NCBI RefSeq assembly: GCF_009764265.1
Contig: NZ_RWIR01000024.1
Location: 248,001-312,000 of the forward strand
Length of the DNA: 64,000 nucleotides
Direction of reading: 5' to 3'
Origin: Pseudomonas sp. PB101
Lineage (GTDB): Bacteria > Pseudomonadota > Gammaproteobacteria > Pseudomonadales > Pseudomonadaceae
Shown here: piece after piece, positions 8,540-16,666 of the stretch
How positions within the stretch are numbered: position 1 is the first letter of the stretch
How the letters are laid out: each line of letters opens with the position of its first letter
Position numbers and translations under genes: made by a program
The notes under the pieces: generated by a model
What the model was told of the DNA's origin: nothing
The model's input: only the letters and a program-made list of their open reading frames with translations
Databases searched by the model: none

Positions 8540-9370
8540 ATGCACAAATCAGATCTTCCAGTGCTACTCACTCAGACTATCGAGGTAGTTATCCGCGCGG
8601 GGCAGCTACTTATTGCGGAATGGGCGAGGGTGAATGGACCACGAGGGAAGGGCGATAAGGCCATAGTAGACATAGAAATCGAACGCGTTCTACGCCAGCA
8701 ACTTCTAGGACTTTTTTCTTGTGACTTCTGGGGCGAGGAAACCGGACATAGCCTCACGGGACATTCCTGGTGTTGGGTCGTCGATCCTAATGACGGTACG
8801 AGTGATTTTCTCAAGGGTCTCAAAGGGTCTGCCATTTCTGTCGGCCTCCTGCATAAGCAAATTCCGGTGTTGGGCGTGGTCTACGCACCAGTCACTGTTG
8901 AGGGCTCGCCTGATTGCATCGCCTGGTCTGAGGGACTACCCGATTTGTTACGCAATGGACAGCCAGTAGCAAGAAAGCTCTCTGGACTGGCGTTGTCAAG
9001 CAGCTCCTACGTGATGGTGAGTGCTGCCGCGTTTTTCAAGCCAGAGATCAATCGTGAGCTCTGTACCCCCAGCAGTTTTGTTGCGATGCCCTCAATTGCC
9101 TATAGGCTTGCAAAAGTCGCCGCAGGAGATGGCGTCTGCGGAGTTTCTCTGTACGCGGTTTCTGCACATGACGTCGTCGCGGGACACGCGTTGTTGCGAG
9201 GTGCGGGTGGCATTTTGCTCAATGAAAATGGTGAGTCAATTTGCTATGTAACAGAAGCAAACATGCAGACGGTCTCAAGACGCTGCTTCGGGGGATCAGA
9301 GATCGCGTGTCGGACATTGGTGGCTCGAGATTGGAATCGTATTTTCACAGCGAAGGAGAGCCAAGCTTAA
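8540..9370 (+). CDS. Inositol monophosphatase/CysQ-family phosphatase
   Basis: A 276-residue member of the Mg-dependent, lithium-sensitive phosphatase family. The metal-binding motifs are present: WGEETG at about residues 63-68, the family signature WVVDPNDGTSDFLKG at 78-92 (usual form WxxDPIDGTxxF), and SAHDVVAGHALLRGAGG near the C-terminus in the position of the second Asp motif. Substrates in this family include inositol phosphate, fructose-1,6-bisphosphate and PAP (CysQ). The closest functional reading is not clear; CysQ-like PAP hydrolysis is attractive because a sulfotransferase module lies 4 kb away, but that module has its own DHH phosphoesterase. It stands alone in the accessory region. 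Confidence 0.75.
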   Translation: MHKSDLPVLLTQTIEVVIRAGQLLIAEWARVNGPRGKGDKAIVDIEIERVLRQQLLGLFSCDFWGEETGHSLTGHSWCWVVDPNDGTSDFLKGLKGSAISVGLLHKQIPVLGVVYAPVTVEGSPDCIAWSEGLPDLLRNGQPVARKLSGLALSSSSYVMVSAAAFFKPEINRELCTPSSFVAMPSIAYRLAKVAAGDGVCGVSLYAVSAHDVVAGHALLRGAGGILLNENGESICYVTEANMQTVSRRCFGGSEIACRTLVARDWNRIFTAKESQA

Positions 9371-9420
9371 ACAGCAATCATTGACTTTGGCGTTTATAAT
9401 CAAGCCATACCAATGTTGAC

Positions 9421-9462
9421 GCCTGAGATGTCAGGCAATTCTCCCGCTGCTCACCAGCAGCG
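9421..9462 (+). promoter_or_regulatory. Two adjacent stem-loops upstream of the 9509 gene
   Basis: GCCTGA-GATG-TCAGGC (9421-9436) and CGCTGCT-CACC-AGCAGCG (9445-9462) are two perfect inverted repeats in the leader of the next gene, ending 46 bases before its start. Neither is followed by a T run, so they look like operators or mRNA structures rather than terminators. Confidence 0.4.
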
Positions 9463-9508
9463 CGCTTCGTGCATCAGGAGAATTGGAAGGTAACTAGGAG
9501 GCCAACCC

Positions 9509-10084
9509 ATGACGATTGATCCCGATAAAGATGTCAAAGCTACCGCGATCGAGGCATTCAGTCGGGTCGAGAGCTCAGCTCCTGCGGGTAAACCACTAAA
9601 GGAACATGGAATAGACGTGTGTCCTCGTCCAGGGGCGGCGCCTGCAGGAAGAAATGAAAAGCGTCGGACTATCGAAGAAAGAGAAGATGAGATGGCTGCC
9701 CTTGCCAGAGCTCATATTCTGACGTGCGGAGACTTTCTGCTAGTTCAGGAACTGGCTAACCATCTGGGTATTCACGTTGAGCTCCTGAGTCCCGCACTCA
9801 AGGAGTGGGAAGCGGACCACCGAATTTTCTCGATCGATCACGATGGTTACAGGTTTTTTCCAGCTTACGCGTTCCCATCACAAGGCGGCGCCAGCCCGAT
9901 TCCCGGGCTTAGAGATGTATTATCTGTTCTCTGTCCCATGAAAGATGGTTGGCGAGTTTCATTCTGGTTTATCTCTCCCAACGGATGGCTTGGAGGCAAG
10001 CGCCCACAGGACCTCCTTTCCACCGAGCCAAGCCGCGTGGTTTCAGCTGCACACGAAGAAGCTAGCGTTGTCATGCATGGCTAG
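9509..10084 (+). CDS. Hypothetical protein with ParS/Xre-like C-terminal domain
   Basis: A 191-residue protein. The N-terminal 50 residues are low-complexity and probably disordered. The centre (EREDEMAALARAHILTCGDFLLVQELANHLGIHVELLSPALKEW) resembles a winged or plain helix-turn-helix. The C-terminus WRVSFWFISPNGWLGGKRPQDLLSTEPSRVVSAAHEEA matches the form of the ParS/MbcA toxin-binding region (NPWLGGxxPxDLL, then helix). It is thus a second antitoxin-like protein in this region, again with no toxin next to it. The start at 9509 has AGGAGG at ideal spacing. Confidence 0.6.
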   Translation: MTIDPDKDVKATAIEAFSRVESSAPAGKPLKEHGIDVCPRPGAAPAGRNEKRRTIEEREDEMAALARAHILTCGDFLLVQELANHLGIHVELLSPALKEWEADHRIFSIDHDGYRFFPAYAFPSQGGASPIPGLRDVLSVLCPMKDGWRVSFWFISPNGWLGGKRPQDLLSTEPSRVVSAAHEEASVVMHG

Positions 10085-10367
10085 GTCCGCGAGGGCCTCG
10101 CCAAAGGAAGTGACGTAGTCCCGCGGTATCCAGTCGCCGGAAGTCCAAGAACTAAATTTCTATGTCATGAAATCGTAGATGGGCTGTTTTGTACCCGATC
10201 ATTATCGGCTTCTGCGTTGCACCCAGGCTACGCCTGCTATTCGTTCGTAGGCGGATGGCGCTGCTTATCGATGGTTTCGTTTTGCTTGACTAGCTTCATA
10301 GGTTTAATAGATATCCGAGCCGGCAACGGACAAATACCCAGCAATTAACAACCACGTAAATTAGCAC

Positions 10368-10718
10368 TCAGGTGAGCAGTTGAATAATTGCGGTGATTCT
10401 GTAAGTGAGAGTATCCGGAGTGCTCAACACGAGAGTCCGACTAACTGACTGACCAACAGCGAGAGGCTGGTCTAAAAAAACAAAAAAATCGATCCATTTT
10501 TGGTCGAATCCCCATTCTGCAGAATACATACAGCGTTTACCGTCTTGATCGACGAGGAGCCCGGGGTATATTTCATCTTCTTGGCCGTTCCATTCGCGAA
10601 GGTGGCAATACATTTTTTCTGATGCAAGTTTTCCATCGAACAAAATTGCATGGACGCAAAGGGATTGGGACTCATCATCAACCCACACCAAATCGATCTG
10701 AGCGAATGTCTTGGTCAT
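10368..10718 (-). CDS. Hypothetical protein (116 residues)
   Basis: A small soluble protein rich in aromatic residues and beta-type sequence (IDLVWVDDESQSLCVHAILFDGKLASEKMYCHLREW). No family, signal peptide or catalytic motif is recognised. GGAG lies eight bases before ATG 10718, so translation is plausible. It is flanked by non-coding DNA on both sides (10085-10367 and 10719-11026), and the right-hand gap contains the dif site. Its base composition is AT-rich like the rest of the left region. Confidence 0.5.
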   Translation of the reverse strand: MTKTFAQIDLVWVDDESQSLCVHAILFDGKLASEKMYCHLREWNGQEDEIYPGLLVDQDGKRCMYSAEWGFDQKWIDFFVFLDQPLAVGQSVSRTLVLSTPDTLTYRITAIIQLLT

Positions 10719-10938
10719 TTGAATTTCTCCGCTAGGGCTTTGCCAAGATAGACCGTTAACGCCAAATCGCCAAGCCTAGGCGGCGCAATCAATGTAATAG
10801 AGGTACTATTTATTCAATGGAGTAAAAGTCAAAAAAGGTGTGCGGACGCACAATTTTGGACATTTAGTGGCCGGACTTTTTGATATTTAGTTCGGTGCGC
10901 TCCAAAGGGCAGATGCTCTATCCTGATCCCGATGTATG

Positions 10939-10966
10939 ATTTAACATAATATACATTATGCGTACT
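10939..10966 (-). other. dif: Chromosomal dif site (XerCD recombination site)
   Basis: Read on the minus strand, this 28-mer has the XerC arm AGTACGCATAA, the six-base centre TGTATA and the XerD arm TTATGTTAAAT. From memory it differs from the E. coli dif site at only two outer positions of the XerC arm; the centre and XerD arm are identical. XerC and XerD resolve chromosome dimers here at the septum, under FtsK. The surrounding 308 bases (10719-11026) contain no gene. GGGNAGGG octamers on either side point towards it, which supports it as the functional terminus site. Confidence 0.88.
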
Positions 10967-11026
10967 GACCTATACAGAACTGGGGGGCTCTGGTGTTCAG
11001 ATTTGAAGCCACGCCCAGGCCTCGAT

Positions 11027-11569
11027 TCACTCTGCCGCAGCTCGTGCCTGCACCTCAACGATGTAATTCAGGACGAACTGATCCTGAGAACCTTGCGCCT
11101 TGTAATAGCCAACCACATTGGCCAGCGTCCACCGCAGCAACCTCATCAGCACCGGGTCGGAAAATTTCCAGCTGCTCGACTCATACGGATACCGGCTGTT
11201 GGTGAACACGTCGCGGTATCTCTCGAAGGAATCTTCCTGGCTGTCCAGGGACAAGCTGCTACGAATCGCTTCGGGCATCGCATGAAACAACGTCAACAGA
11301 TCGTGCTTATCAGCCGTTTTACGGTTGGTTTTGCCGACGTTTTTCAGATGTTGGTGAGCCGCGGCCAACGCTACAGAGTCGAGTTTGTAGGTCTCGCCGG
11401 ATGTACCTTGATGTTGGTCAGGCACGGAAATAAAGCTCTTGAGCAGAATTTCCATACCAATCGCCGCATTGACCTGGGCAACGTGCGGTAGGTTCTGCGC
11501 GTCCAGAACCTCACAAGCTTTCAGGTAATTATGAGCGCTTTGAAGCATCCAGCTTGGAAAATGACCCAT
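11027..11569 (-). CDS. HEPN-like hypothetical protein next to dif
   Basis: A 180-residue, mostly helical protein. The opening (SWMLQSAHNYLKACEVLDAQNLPHVAQVNAAIGMEILLKSFI) and the later KHDLLTLFHAMP look like a HEPN-type helical bundle, the fold of many RNases and of nucleotidyltransferase partners, but the diagnostic Rx4-6H RNase motif is not clear to me. AAGGAG six bases before ATG 11569 supports the start. It is single, with dif on its downstream side and a repeat-bearing gap upstream. It may belong to the accessory region rather than the core on its other side. Confidence 0.55.
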   Translation of the reverse strand: MGHFPSWMLQSAHNYLKACEVLDAQNLPHVAQVNAAIGMEILLKSFISVPDQHQGTSGETYKLDSVALAAAHQHLKNVGKTNRKTADKHDLLTLFHAMPEAIRSSLSLDSQEDSFERYRDVFTNSRYPYESSSWKFSDPVLMRLLRWTLANVVGYYKAQGSQDQFVLNYIVEVQARAAAE

Positions 11570-11893
11570 TGAATACTCCTTTGAATAGGCACCTCAGATG
11601 GCTAGAGCCCTTGATTTACGGGGCTTTTACCGATTAGACGTGTGCTTGAAAGATACCGAACATGCTTGGAAGATAACGAACAAGGATGAGCTACCCGTAG
11701 ATCATCTGGTGAGCTACCCTACTCCACTAATAATCATGAGCTATAACTACACTAAACATCTATTTAGTTGAGTTAAGTTTTGACTGTCTTTAACCGCATT
11801 AAAATATTGTCAGACTTAAAACAGCAGCGACAATCTGCCTCGCCCGAACGGACTGGAAAGTTGCGCTGCTACCATGGATGAGGACTATTGGTT
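11570..11893. repeat. Intergenic stretch with short direct repeats
   Basis: No gene is seen. GCTTGAAAGATACCGAACA (11644-11662) and GCTTGGAAGATAACGAACA (11664-11682) are 19-base direct repeats 20 bases apart. GAGCTACCC then occurs twice (about 11688 and 11712), with a related GAGCTATAAC further on. Such phased repeats resemble protein-binding arrays at the ends of mobile elements, but no element is identified. This gap marks the change from AT-rich accessory DNA to GC-rich core. Confidence 0.4.
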
Positions 11894-12856
11894 TCACGGA
11901 TAACTCGCAAGCAACCGCTGCGCAAACCCAGCCAGATCCGCCTCAGCCAACCGGTTGATCCCGGCCGCACGCTTACGCCCTCCCCCCGTCGGGAACTGAC
12001 GGCAGAACGCATCCGCCGTCAGTTCAGCGCCTTCAGGTACACGAACGCTGAACGCCCACTCACCATCGGCCCTGGCACTGAGCAGACCGATGGCCAGGTG
12101 CGGAGCCTGTGCGGCCAGTTGATTGGCCAGCACCCCGCTGACCCTTCGCGCCCAGGGTTGCGCCGGCAAGCGATAGAGCCGCGCGCCGTGGCCCTCGCAC
12201 CACGGCGTCAGGTCTGCGGCGGCAGCCATGTCGGCGGCATGCCCTTCTCTCAAGGTGCTGAAGCTGGTGCTTTCGCGGATGAAATCCATTGGATTGCGGT
12301 AAGGCAACAGTTCGCCGGCGAGCGCCAACGGATCGAAATGCAGGTCCTCGAGATTGTCGCCGTAGGCGTTGTAGTTCAACAGCTGACCCAGTTCTTCCAG
12401 CGCCACCTGCTCATCCGCGGTCAAACCGTGTCGTTCGGCCAGTGCACGCGCCGGACCGGCCAGGCCATCGCCAAACGCGGCGACCACCGCCCAGCGGTGC
12501 TCGCGTCCGGCGAGGTGCTTGTCGACCAGGATGCTGGTGCAGACGTCGGCCGCAGTGTCGATAAACGACTCGAATGCCGGATGTCGCGGCAGCTCACCGG
12601 CATAGTGGTGATCGAAGTAACGCACCCGGGCACCGGCGTCGAGCAGGCGCTGCGTGTCTTCGCGGTTCTGTTCGTGAGCCACGTCCAGCACGGTGACACG
12701 CTCTCCATGGGCGGCGGTGATCCGGCGCAGCAGTGCGATATCACGCTTGACCCCGCTGATCAGGCGCACCTCGTGGTCCAGTTCGCCGGCCAGACGTAAT
12801 TGTTGCAGGGCACAAAGGCCATCCGCATCGCCATTAAAAGCGCAGTGATCAATCAT
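11894..12856 (-). CDS. DHH-family phosphoesterase
   Basis: A 320-residue protein with the DHH motifs in order: NGDADG at residues 8-13 (motif I), VTVLDVAHEQNR near 55-64, FDHH at 81-84 (the namesake motif), a conserved DTAADVCTSILVDK, and a C-terminal DHHA1-type GGGRKRAAG near 290. DHH enzymes are Mn-dependent phosphoesterases acting on oligoribonucleotides, cyclic dinucleotides or PAP. It is the last gene of the sulfotransferase operon, 12 bases after the SDR gene and with AGGAG upstream, so a role in removing the PAP left by sulfotransfer is a reasonable inference. A related DHH protein is widespread in pseudomonads, so its place here may also be coincidental. Confidence 0.8.
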   Translation of the reverse strand: MIDHCAFNGDADGLCALQQLRLAGELDHEVRLISGVKRDIALLRRITAAHGERVTVLDVAHEQNREDTQRLLDAGARVRYFDHHYAGELPRHPAFESFIDTAADVCTSILVDKHLAGREHRWAVVAAFGDGLAGPARALAERHGLTADEQVALEELGQLLNYNAYGDNLEDLHFDPLALAGELLPYRNPMDFIRESTSFSTLREGHAADMAAAADLTPWCEGHGARLYRLPAQPWARRVSGVLANQLAAQAPHLAIGLLSARADGEWAFSVRVPEGAELTADAFCRQFPTGGGRKRAAGINRLAEADLAGFAQRLLASYP

Positions 12857-12868
12857 CTGTCAGGCTCC

Positions 12869-13657
12869 TCAGTGCATCACCTCGCCGCCGTTGGCATCCA
12901 GTTGCGCACCGTTGATTGCACTGGCGTAGTCCGATGCAAGAAACAGCGCCGCCCGCGCGCATTCGTCATCGGTGCGCATGCGCCCGCCCGGAATCCCGGC
13001 ACTGAATTCGGCACGCACCTGTTCTTCACTGACGCCCCGTGCGGCGGCGGTCTGGTGTACCAGCGCCTGGACCGGTTCGCCCCACATCCAGCCACACGCC
13101 AGGCCGTTGACCCGCAAGCCATGCACTGCTTGCTCGCTCGCCAGGTAGCGCACCGTCGCGGCCAGCGCGCTTTTTGATGCGGCATAGGCGGCACCGCCCT
13201 GATAAGGCTTGCGCACGCCCAGGGTATTGATCATGACAATGGCGCCGGCGCCCTGGGTGCGCATTGGTCCCAGCACGGCGCGGCTCATGTTCAACGAGCC
13301 CAGCAGATTGACTTCCAGGGCCTCGCGCAACGGGTCGTTGTCGCCCTCCTCCACGGCCTGGAAGCCGCCATGGGAAAAGGCACTGTTGAGCAACGCATCG
13401 ATACGGCCGAATTTTTCCAGGGTGTTGGCGGCGAAGCGGTGACAGGCGTCGGCATCGGTAATGTCCGTGGCAACGCACAACACCTCGCAGGAGTCGGTGA
13501 GCGCGAGGATGCGTTGTTGCGCCTCGAGCAGCCGTCCCTTGTCCCGCGCCCCTATGGCGACGGCGCGCGCACCTTCGCGCGCGGCCTCCAGTGCCAACTT
13601 GATACCCAGACCCGGGCCGACACCCGAGACCATCACGACCTTGTCTTTCAACAGCAT
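12869..13657 (-). CDS. Short-chain dehydrogenase/reductase (SDR)
   Basis: A 262-residue classical SDR. The cofactor loop is VSGVGPGLG (residues 9-17), the structural NSAF motif (usually NNAG) is near 91, and the catalytic YAASK is near 156-160, with the Ser in the INTLG strand region less typical. It should oxidise an alcohol or reduce a ketone with NAD(P). ATG 13657 has AGGAG seven bases upstream; the longer frame overlaps the sulfotransferase stop region and is unsupported. It lies between the sulfotransferase and DHH genes in one operon, so it probably acts on the same substrate as the sulfotransferase, for example preparing or oxidising a hydroxyl group. Confidence 0.82.
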   Translation of the reverse strand: MLLKDKVVMVSGVGPGLGIKLALEAAREGARAVAIGARDKGRLLEAQQRILALTDSCEVLCVATDITDADACHRFAANTLEKFGRIDALLNSAFSHGGFQAVEEGDNDPLREALEVNLLGSLNMSRAVLGPMRTQGAGAIVMINTLGVRKPYQGGAAYAASKSALAATVRYLASEQAVHGLRVNGLACGWMWGEPVQALVHQTAAARGVSEEQVRAEFSAGIPGGRMRTDDECARAALFLASDYASAINGAQLDANGGEVMH

Positions 13658-13694
13658 GGGGAAACTCCTCTTATCGTTATGAACTGCACGGGTT

Positions 13695-14864
13695 TCAGGC
13701 CTGAATGTGCCGGGCTCGATACTCGGCATAGTCGCGTTGCAATATCGCTTCGCTGAGGCCGAACTGGCCGGGGCTGTAGTGATGAACCGCACGCTTTTCA
13801 CGGCCGTTCGCCTGCAGCCATTGCCCCATGGCCGATCGGGTCTGCGGGGTCAATTCAAGACCGGCAAACTGATAGATCCTTTCGACTACCGCCTGCGGCT
13901 CGGCCACGGTGTCTTCGAAGTGCACATCAAGGAAACGCGCTGCGGGCATGCGCTCGCGCACGGCCATCGCATGGCGCAATGCACGGGCCATACGGCGGTT
14001 CCACTGCTCGCCCACGGCCTCGGCGTCGACCTTGTCGCTGTAGAGCAACCAGAGGGTATGGATAAAGCTGGCCAGCGAAGGAATGGTTTTCGCCGGTTCG
14101 CGGTGAGTGAGGACCACCTGCGCCTTGGGAAAAACCTCGAACAGCAGCTCCAGGGTATGCAGATGCTGCGGGCTTTTGAGCAACCAGCGGCGACCAGGCT
14201 CGATGCCGCGACGAGCCTGCTGCCATTGCAGGAACTGCAGGGTTCGCTTGAGGTACTGATACACCTGCGTCTGATCCTGAGCGTCAAGCCAGGCGGTATA
14301 GCTCGGCACATTGACGTAGGAATCCATGGCGCACAGGAACGAGTGTTCCATGAGCATGAATTCCTCGTCGGGCTGCTCGGCGTCCAACGGGTGGATGGCC
14401 AGCAACTGCGGGAGGAACTCGATCATTCCCGCGACTTCGGCGCGTGCCCGGGCGATGCGCTTGAGTGGCTGCTCCAGTGTTTCTCCGGGCAAGGGTGCGG
14501 GGTAACGGGTTTCCCACCACTGCGCCTTGCTGAACTGCGGGTCCACCGCCAGTGTGCGCTGCAGCAACGTGGTGCCGGTGCGCGGCAGGCCGACGATCAC
14601 CAAGGGGTCATCGATGGGTTGCTCGAGGATGTCCGGGTAACGCCGAAGGTGATCCTCCTTGACCAGGCGGTTGACCAGTTGCCCGAGCAGTTTTTCGCGC
14701 AACAGCTCGCGCCCGGAGGACGACAGGCACGCTTCATTGTTCAGGGCGTCAGCCAATACCAGCAGACCCTGGCGGAACTCGCCGGGACCGAAATCATCGA
14801 GCCCCCCCGCACGGGCGCTGGCTTCGGCCAGCAAGGCATCCAGGGTGAAATCATCGGCGCTCAT
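13695..14864 (-). CDS. PAPS-dependent sulfotransferase family protein
   Basis: A 389-residue protein. The 5'-phosphosulfate-binding loop is VIVGLPRTGTTLLQ at about residues 88-101, and the stretch WLLKSPQHLHTLELLFEVFPKAQVVLTHREP, near 225-255, is the region that contacts the 3'-phosphate of PAPS in this family. The type (PRTGTT, long N-terminal helix domain) is like the sulfotransferases common in actinobacteria and marine bacteria, which act on lipids, sterols or small alcohols. The gene overlaps the DUF1214 gene by four bases (ATGA) and precedes the SDR. PAPS supply genes cysD and cysNC are divergent just beyond. The acceptor is not evident from sequence. Confidence 0.88.
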   Translation of the reverse strand: MSADDFTLDALLAEASARAGGLDDFGPGEFRQGLLVLADALNNEACLSSSGRELLREKLLGQLVNRLVKEDHLRRYPDILEQPIDDPLVIVGLPRTGTTLLQRTLAVDPQFSKAQWWETRYPAPLPGETLEQPLKRIARARAEVAGMIEFLPQLLAIHPLDAEQPDEEFMLMEHSFLCAMDSYVNVPSYTAWLDAQDQTQVYQYLKRTLQFLQWQQARRGIEPGRRWLLKSPQHLHTLELLFEVFPKAQVVLTHREPAKTIPSLASFIHTLWLLYSDKVDAEAVGEQWNRRMARALRHAMAVRERMPAARFLDVHFEDTVAEPQAVVERIYQFAGLELTPQTRSAMGQWLQANGREKRAVHHYSPGQFGLSEAILQRDYAEYRARHIQA

Positions 14865-15976
14865 CGCACACTCTCCTGCAACTCATCGAGCTTGACCACG
14901 CGTGTGGTCGGGTGCACCGGATGCTTGGCCCCCACCCAGCGCAGACAGAGGGTGCCGTGCGGATGGCCGGCGGTTTCCAGCCAGTTCGCCAGGCCGGGAT
15001 CAGTGCCGCAGAGCACCATGCGCAAGCGGCCATCGGCGTCCAGGCGTGCCGAATGCTTGTTCAGGCAGATGCGGTGGTAGCGGTAGTCGAGCGACTCCAT
15101 CCAGTAGTTGTTGATCTGTAGATTCCAGAAGTCGCAGTCGGGCACCTGGTCGACCTCGATCAGCAACGCCTCGTCTGCGGCCAGGGCCCAATAGGAGTGG
15201 TAATAGAAGATGTTCGGGTCGCCCCCCACTGACTGGCACAGCGCCTGGTCAGCGGCCGGCAGCTGATTGGGGTGGGCCTGGTAACCCTGGGCCCAATCGG
15301 CAAACAGTCGGGCGGTGTTCTCGACGAAACTGCCCACCCTTTGCAGGCTTTGCTGCAAGCGTTGTGCGGTCAGCGGCTCGGGTGCCAGGCCAGCATTCAG
15401 GCGCTCTATGCGCAGTTGTGCCGGTTGCTCGGTGCTGCGGTCGAGAAACGTCTGGCGCACGATCAGGGCATTGCTCTGCGGCTCCAGTCGCAGCCAGTTG
15501 CCTTGGGCCGGCGGGCGCTGGCTGAGGATGATTTCGAAGTTACCCTCGGCATCCAGCGCCAGTAGCCCGGCATCGAGGAAGCCGGTCTGGATCATCTTGC
15601 CATCCGTCTCGTAGCCACCCTTCTGGGAGCCGAAGCTGAGGTAGGCAACGCTGCCACGGTGGCCGCTGACCCGGTATTCATGCTCGCCGTTCAGGCGTGC
15701 ATAGCTGTACAGGTTGTCCGGGTTGTCAGCGCCGATTTTCGCCGTTTCATGGGACGGCGTGATGAAACCCGGAAAGTCCGGGTCAGCGAATTCCAGGTGC
15801 ATTTCCAGGGCAATGCGCAGTAACCGGGTGAGATAGCGAAAGCCTTCGGCACGGGTCTGCACATCGGCCGGCGCTTCGCGGCGCAGTATCTGCTCGCCGC
15901 TGCGGCGCAATTGCTCGCAAAAGAGGTTCCAGCTCTCACCGCTGACAACTTCCTGATCGATCCTGTCTGTAACCAT
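14861..15976 (-). CDS. DUF1214 domain-containing protein
   Basis: A 371-residue protein with the DUF1214 type of C-terminus (IFYYHSYWALAADEALLIEVDQVPDCDFWNLQINNYWMESLDYRYHRICLNKHSARLDADGRLRMVLCGTDPGLANWLETAGHPHG shortened here in description: a WNLQxxxYWMES core followed by an xxPG-NWL segment). No catalytic role is established for the domain. It lacks a signal peptide. ATG 15976 has AGGAG six bases upstream; the longer frame runs into the divergent promoter. It is the first gene of the minus-strand operon and overlaps the sulfotransferase start, so its product should be needed in stoichiometric amounts with it. DUF1214 proteins next to sulfotransferases also occur in actinobacteria, from memory. 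Confidence 0.8.
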   Translation of the reverse strand: MVTDRIDQEVVSGESWNLFCEQLRRSGEQILRREAPADVQTRAEGFRYLTRLLRIALEMHLEFADPDFPGFITPSHETAKIGADNPDNLYSYARLNGEHEYRVSGHRGSVAYLSFGSQKGGYETDGKMIQTGFLDAGLLALDAEGNFEIILSQRPPAQGNWLRLEPQSNALIVRQTFLDRSTEQPAQLRIERLNAGLAPEPLTAQRLQQSLQRVGSFVENTARLFADWAQGYQAHPNQLPAADQALCQSVGGDPNIFYYHSYWALAADEALLIEVDQVPDCDFWNLQINNYWMESLDYRYHRICLNKHSARLDADGRLRMVLCGTDPGLANWLETAGHPHGTLCLRWVGAKHPVHPTTRVVKLDELQESVR

Positions 15977-16047
15977 GTCGCACTCCTCTGCCGGCGGACA
16001 TCCCGCCTCTGCCAGTGACATTAGGGAGTACCCGCTTGCCGGTTCTT

Positions 16048-16087
16048 CGTCCGAGCGGACTAAGTGCCCGCCTAGTCCGCCTGGACG
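16048..16087. promoter_or_regulatory. 40-bp dyad in divergent promoter of the sulfation operons
   Basis: The layout is CGTCC-N3-CGGACTA-N10-TAGTCCG-N3-GGACG: all 24 paired positions match. It lies 71 bases from the DUF1214 start and 98 from the SRPBCC start, so one bound protein could control both operons. The left arm is part of TTCTTCGTCCGAGCGGAC (16043-16060), nearly repeated at 16676 before cysD. The LuxR-type protein at 19712 is the obvious candidate to bind it. Confidence 0.6.
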
Positions 16088-16185
16088 AGGATCGGTCTGA
16101 CCCTGAGCGGTGAGGATCGCGCCTGAGCCCAAGGCTTGTTCGCGCCGCTGTTCGCGGTGCGCCGTCATCCTCAGAGGAGTTACCC

Positions 16186-16656
16186 ATGAGCGTAGAAAAA
16201 AACCTGGTCCGTTCAGTGACCGTGGACATCGCCGCCCCGGCCGATTTTGTCTGGTCGATACTGATCGACCTTGCCCGTTATCCGCAGTGGAACCCGTACA
16301 CCGTCAAGGTCGAGTCGAGCCTGCAAATGGGCGAAGCGGTCAATCTGTTCCTGCCTGACCCACGCCGGCCAGGTGAGCTGCTGCACGTGATCGAGTACCT
16401 GGCGGACTTCGAGCCCCACCGGTTGCTCGCCTGGGAGATGTACGCCAACGCCGACAATCCCGACGCCGCCCGGCGCGAGCAGTTGATCGAACGCACCGGC
16501 GCGAACAGTTGCCGTTACCACACCACCGACCAGTTCCTCGGCGCGACCGCAGACCAGGTCATGGCCAACCACGGTCCCTGGGTGCAACAGGGTTTCGACG
16601 CCGTTGCCCGGGCCCTCAAGGTCCGCGCCGAGTCGCTTTACGCGTCCGTCGCGTGA
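16186..16656 (+). CDS. SRPBCC (START-like) domain protein
   Basis: A 156-residue protein with the helix-grip opening [34 protein letters not shown] typical of polyketide cyclase/SRPBCC proteins, and the following strands [20 protein letters not shown]. The fold has a deep hydrophobic pocket that binds or cyclises apolar ligands such as sterols, lipids or polyketides. It is the first gene of the plus-strand operon that continues to cysD and cysNC, and is divergent from the sulfotransferase operon. This suggests a hydrophobic substrate for the pathway, with the protein acting as carrier or cyclase; that is inference. GAGGAG lies a few bases upstream of the start. Confidence 0.78.
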   Translation: MSVEKNLVRSVTVDIAAPADFVWSILIDLARYPQWNPYTVKVESSLQMGEAVNLFLPDPRRPGELLHVIEYLADFEPHRLLAWEMYANADNPDAARREQLIERTGANSCRYHTTDQFLGATADQVMANHGPWVQQGFDAVARALKVRAESLYASVA

Positions 16657-16666
16657 CCCTCAGCCG

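Noticed and set aside
9385..9405. A sigma-70 promoter TTGACT...TATAAT
   Set aside because: The two hexamers are only eight bases apart, too close for a functional promoter.
11888..12799. A 303-codon plus-strand frame
   Set aside because: It is antisense to the DHH gene, rich in Arg, Gln and Pro as GC-rich shadow frames are, and has no ribosome site.
13707..15080. A 457-codon plus-strand frame across the sulfotransferase operon
   Set aside because: Antisense to two well-supported genes; no motif or start signal.
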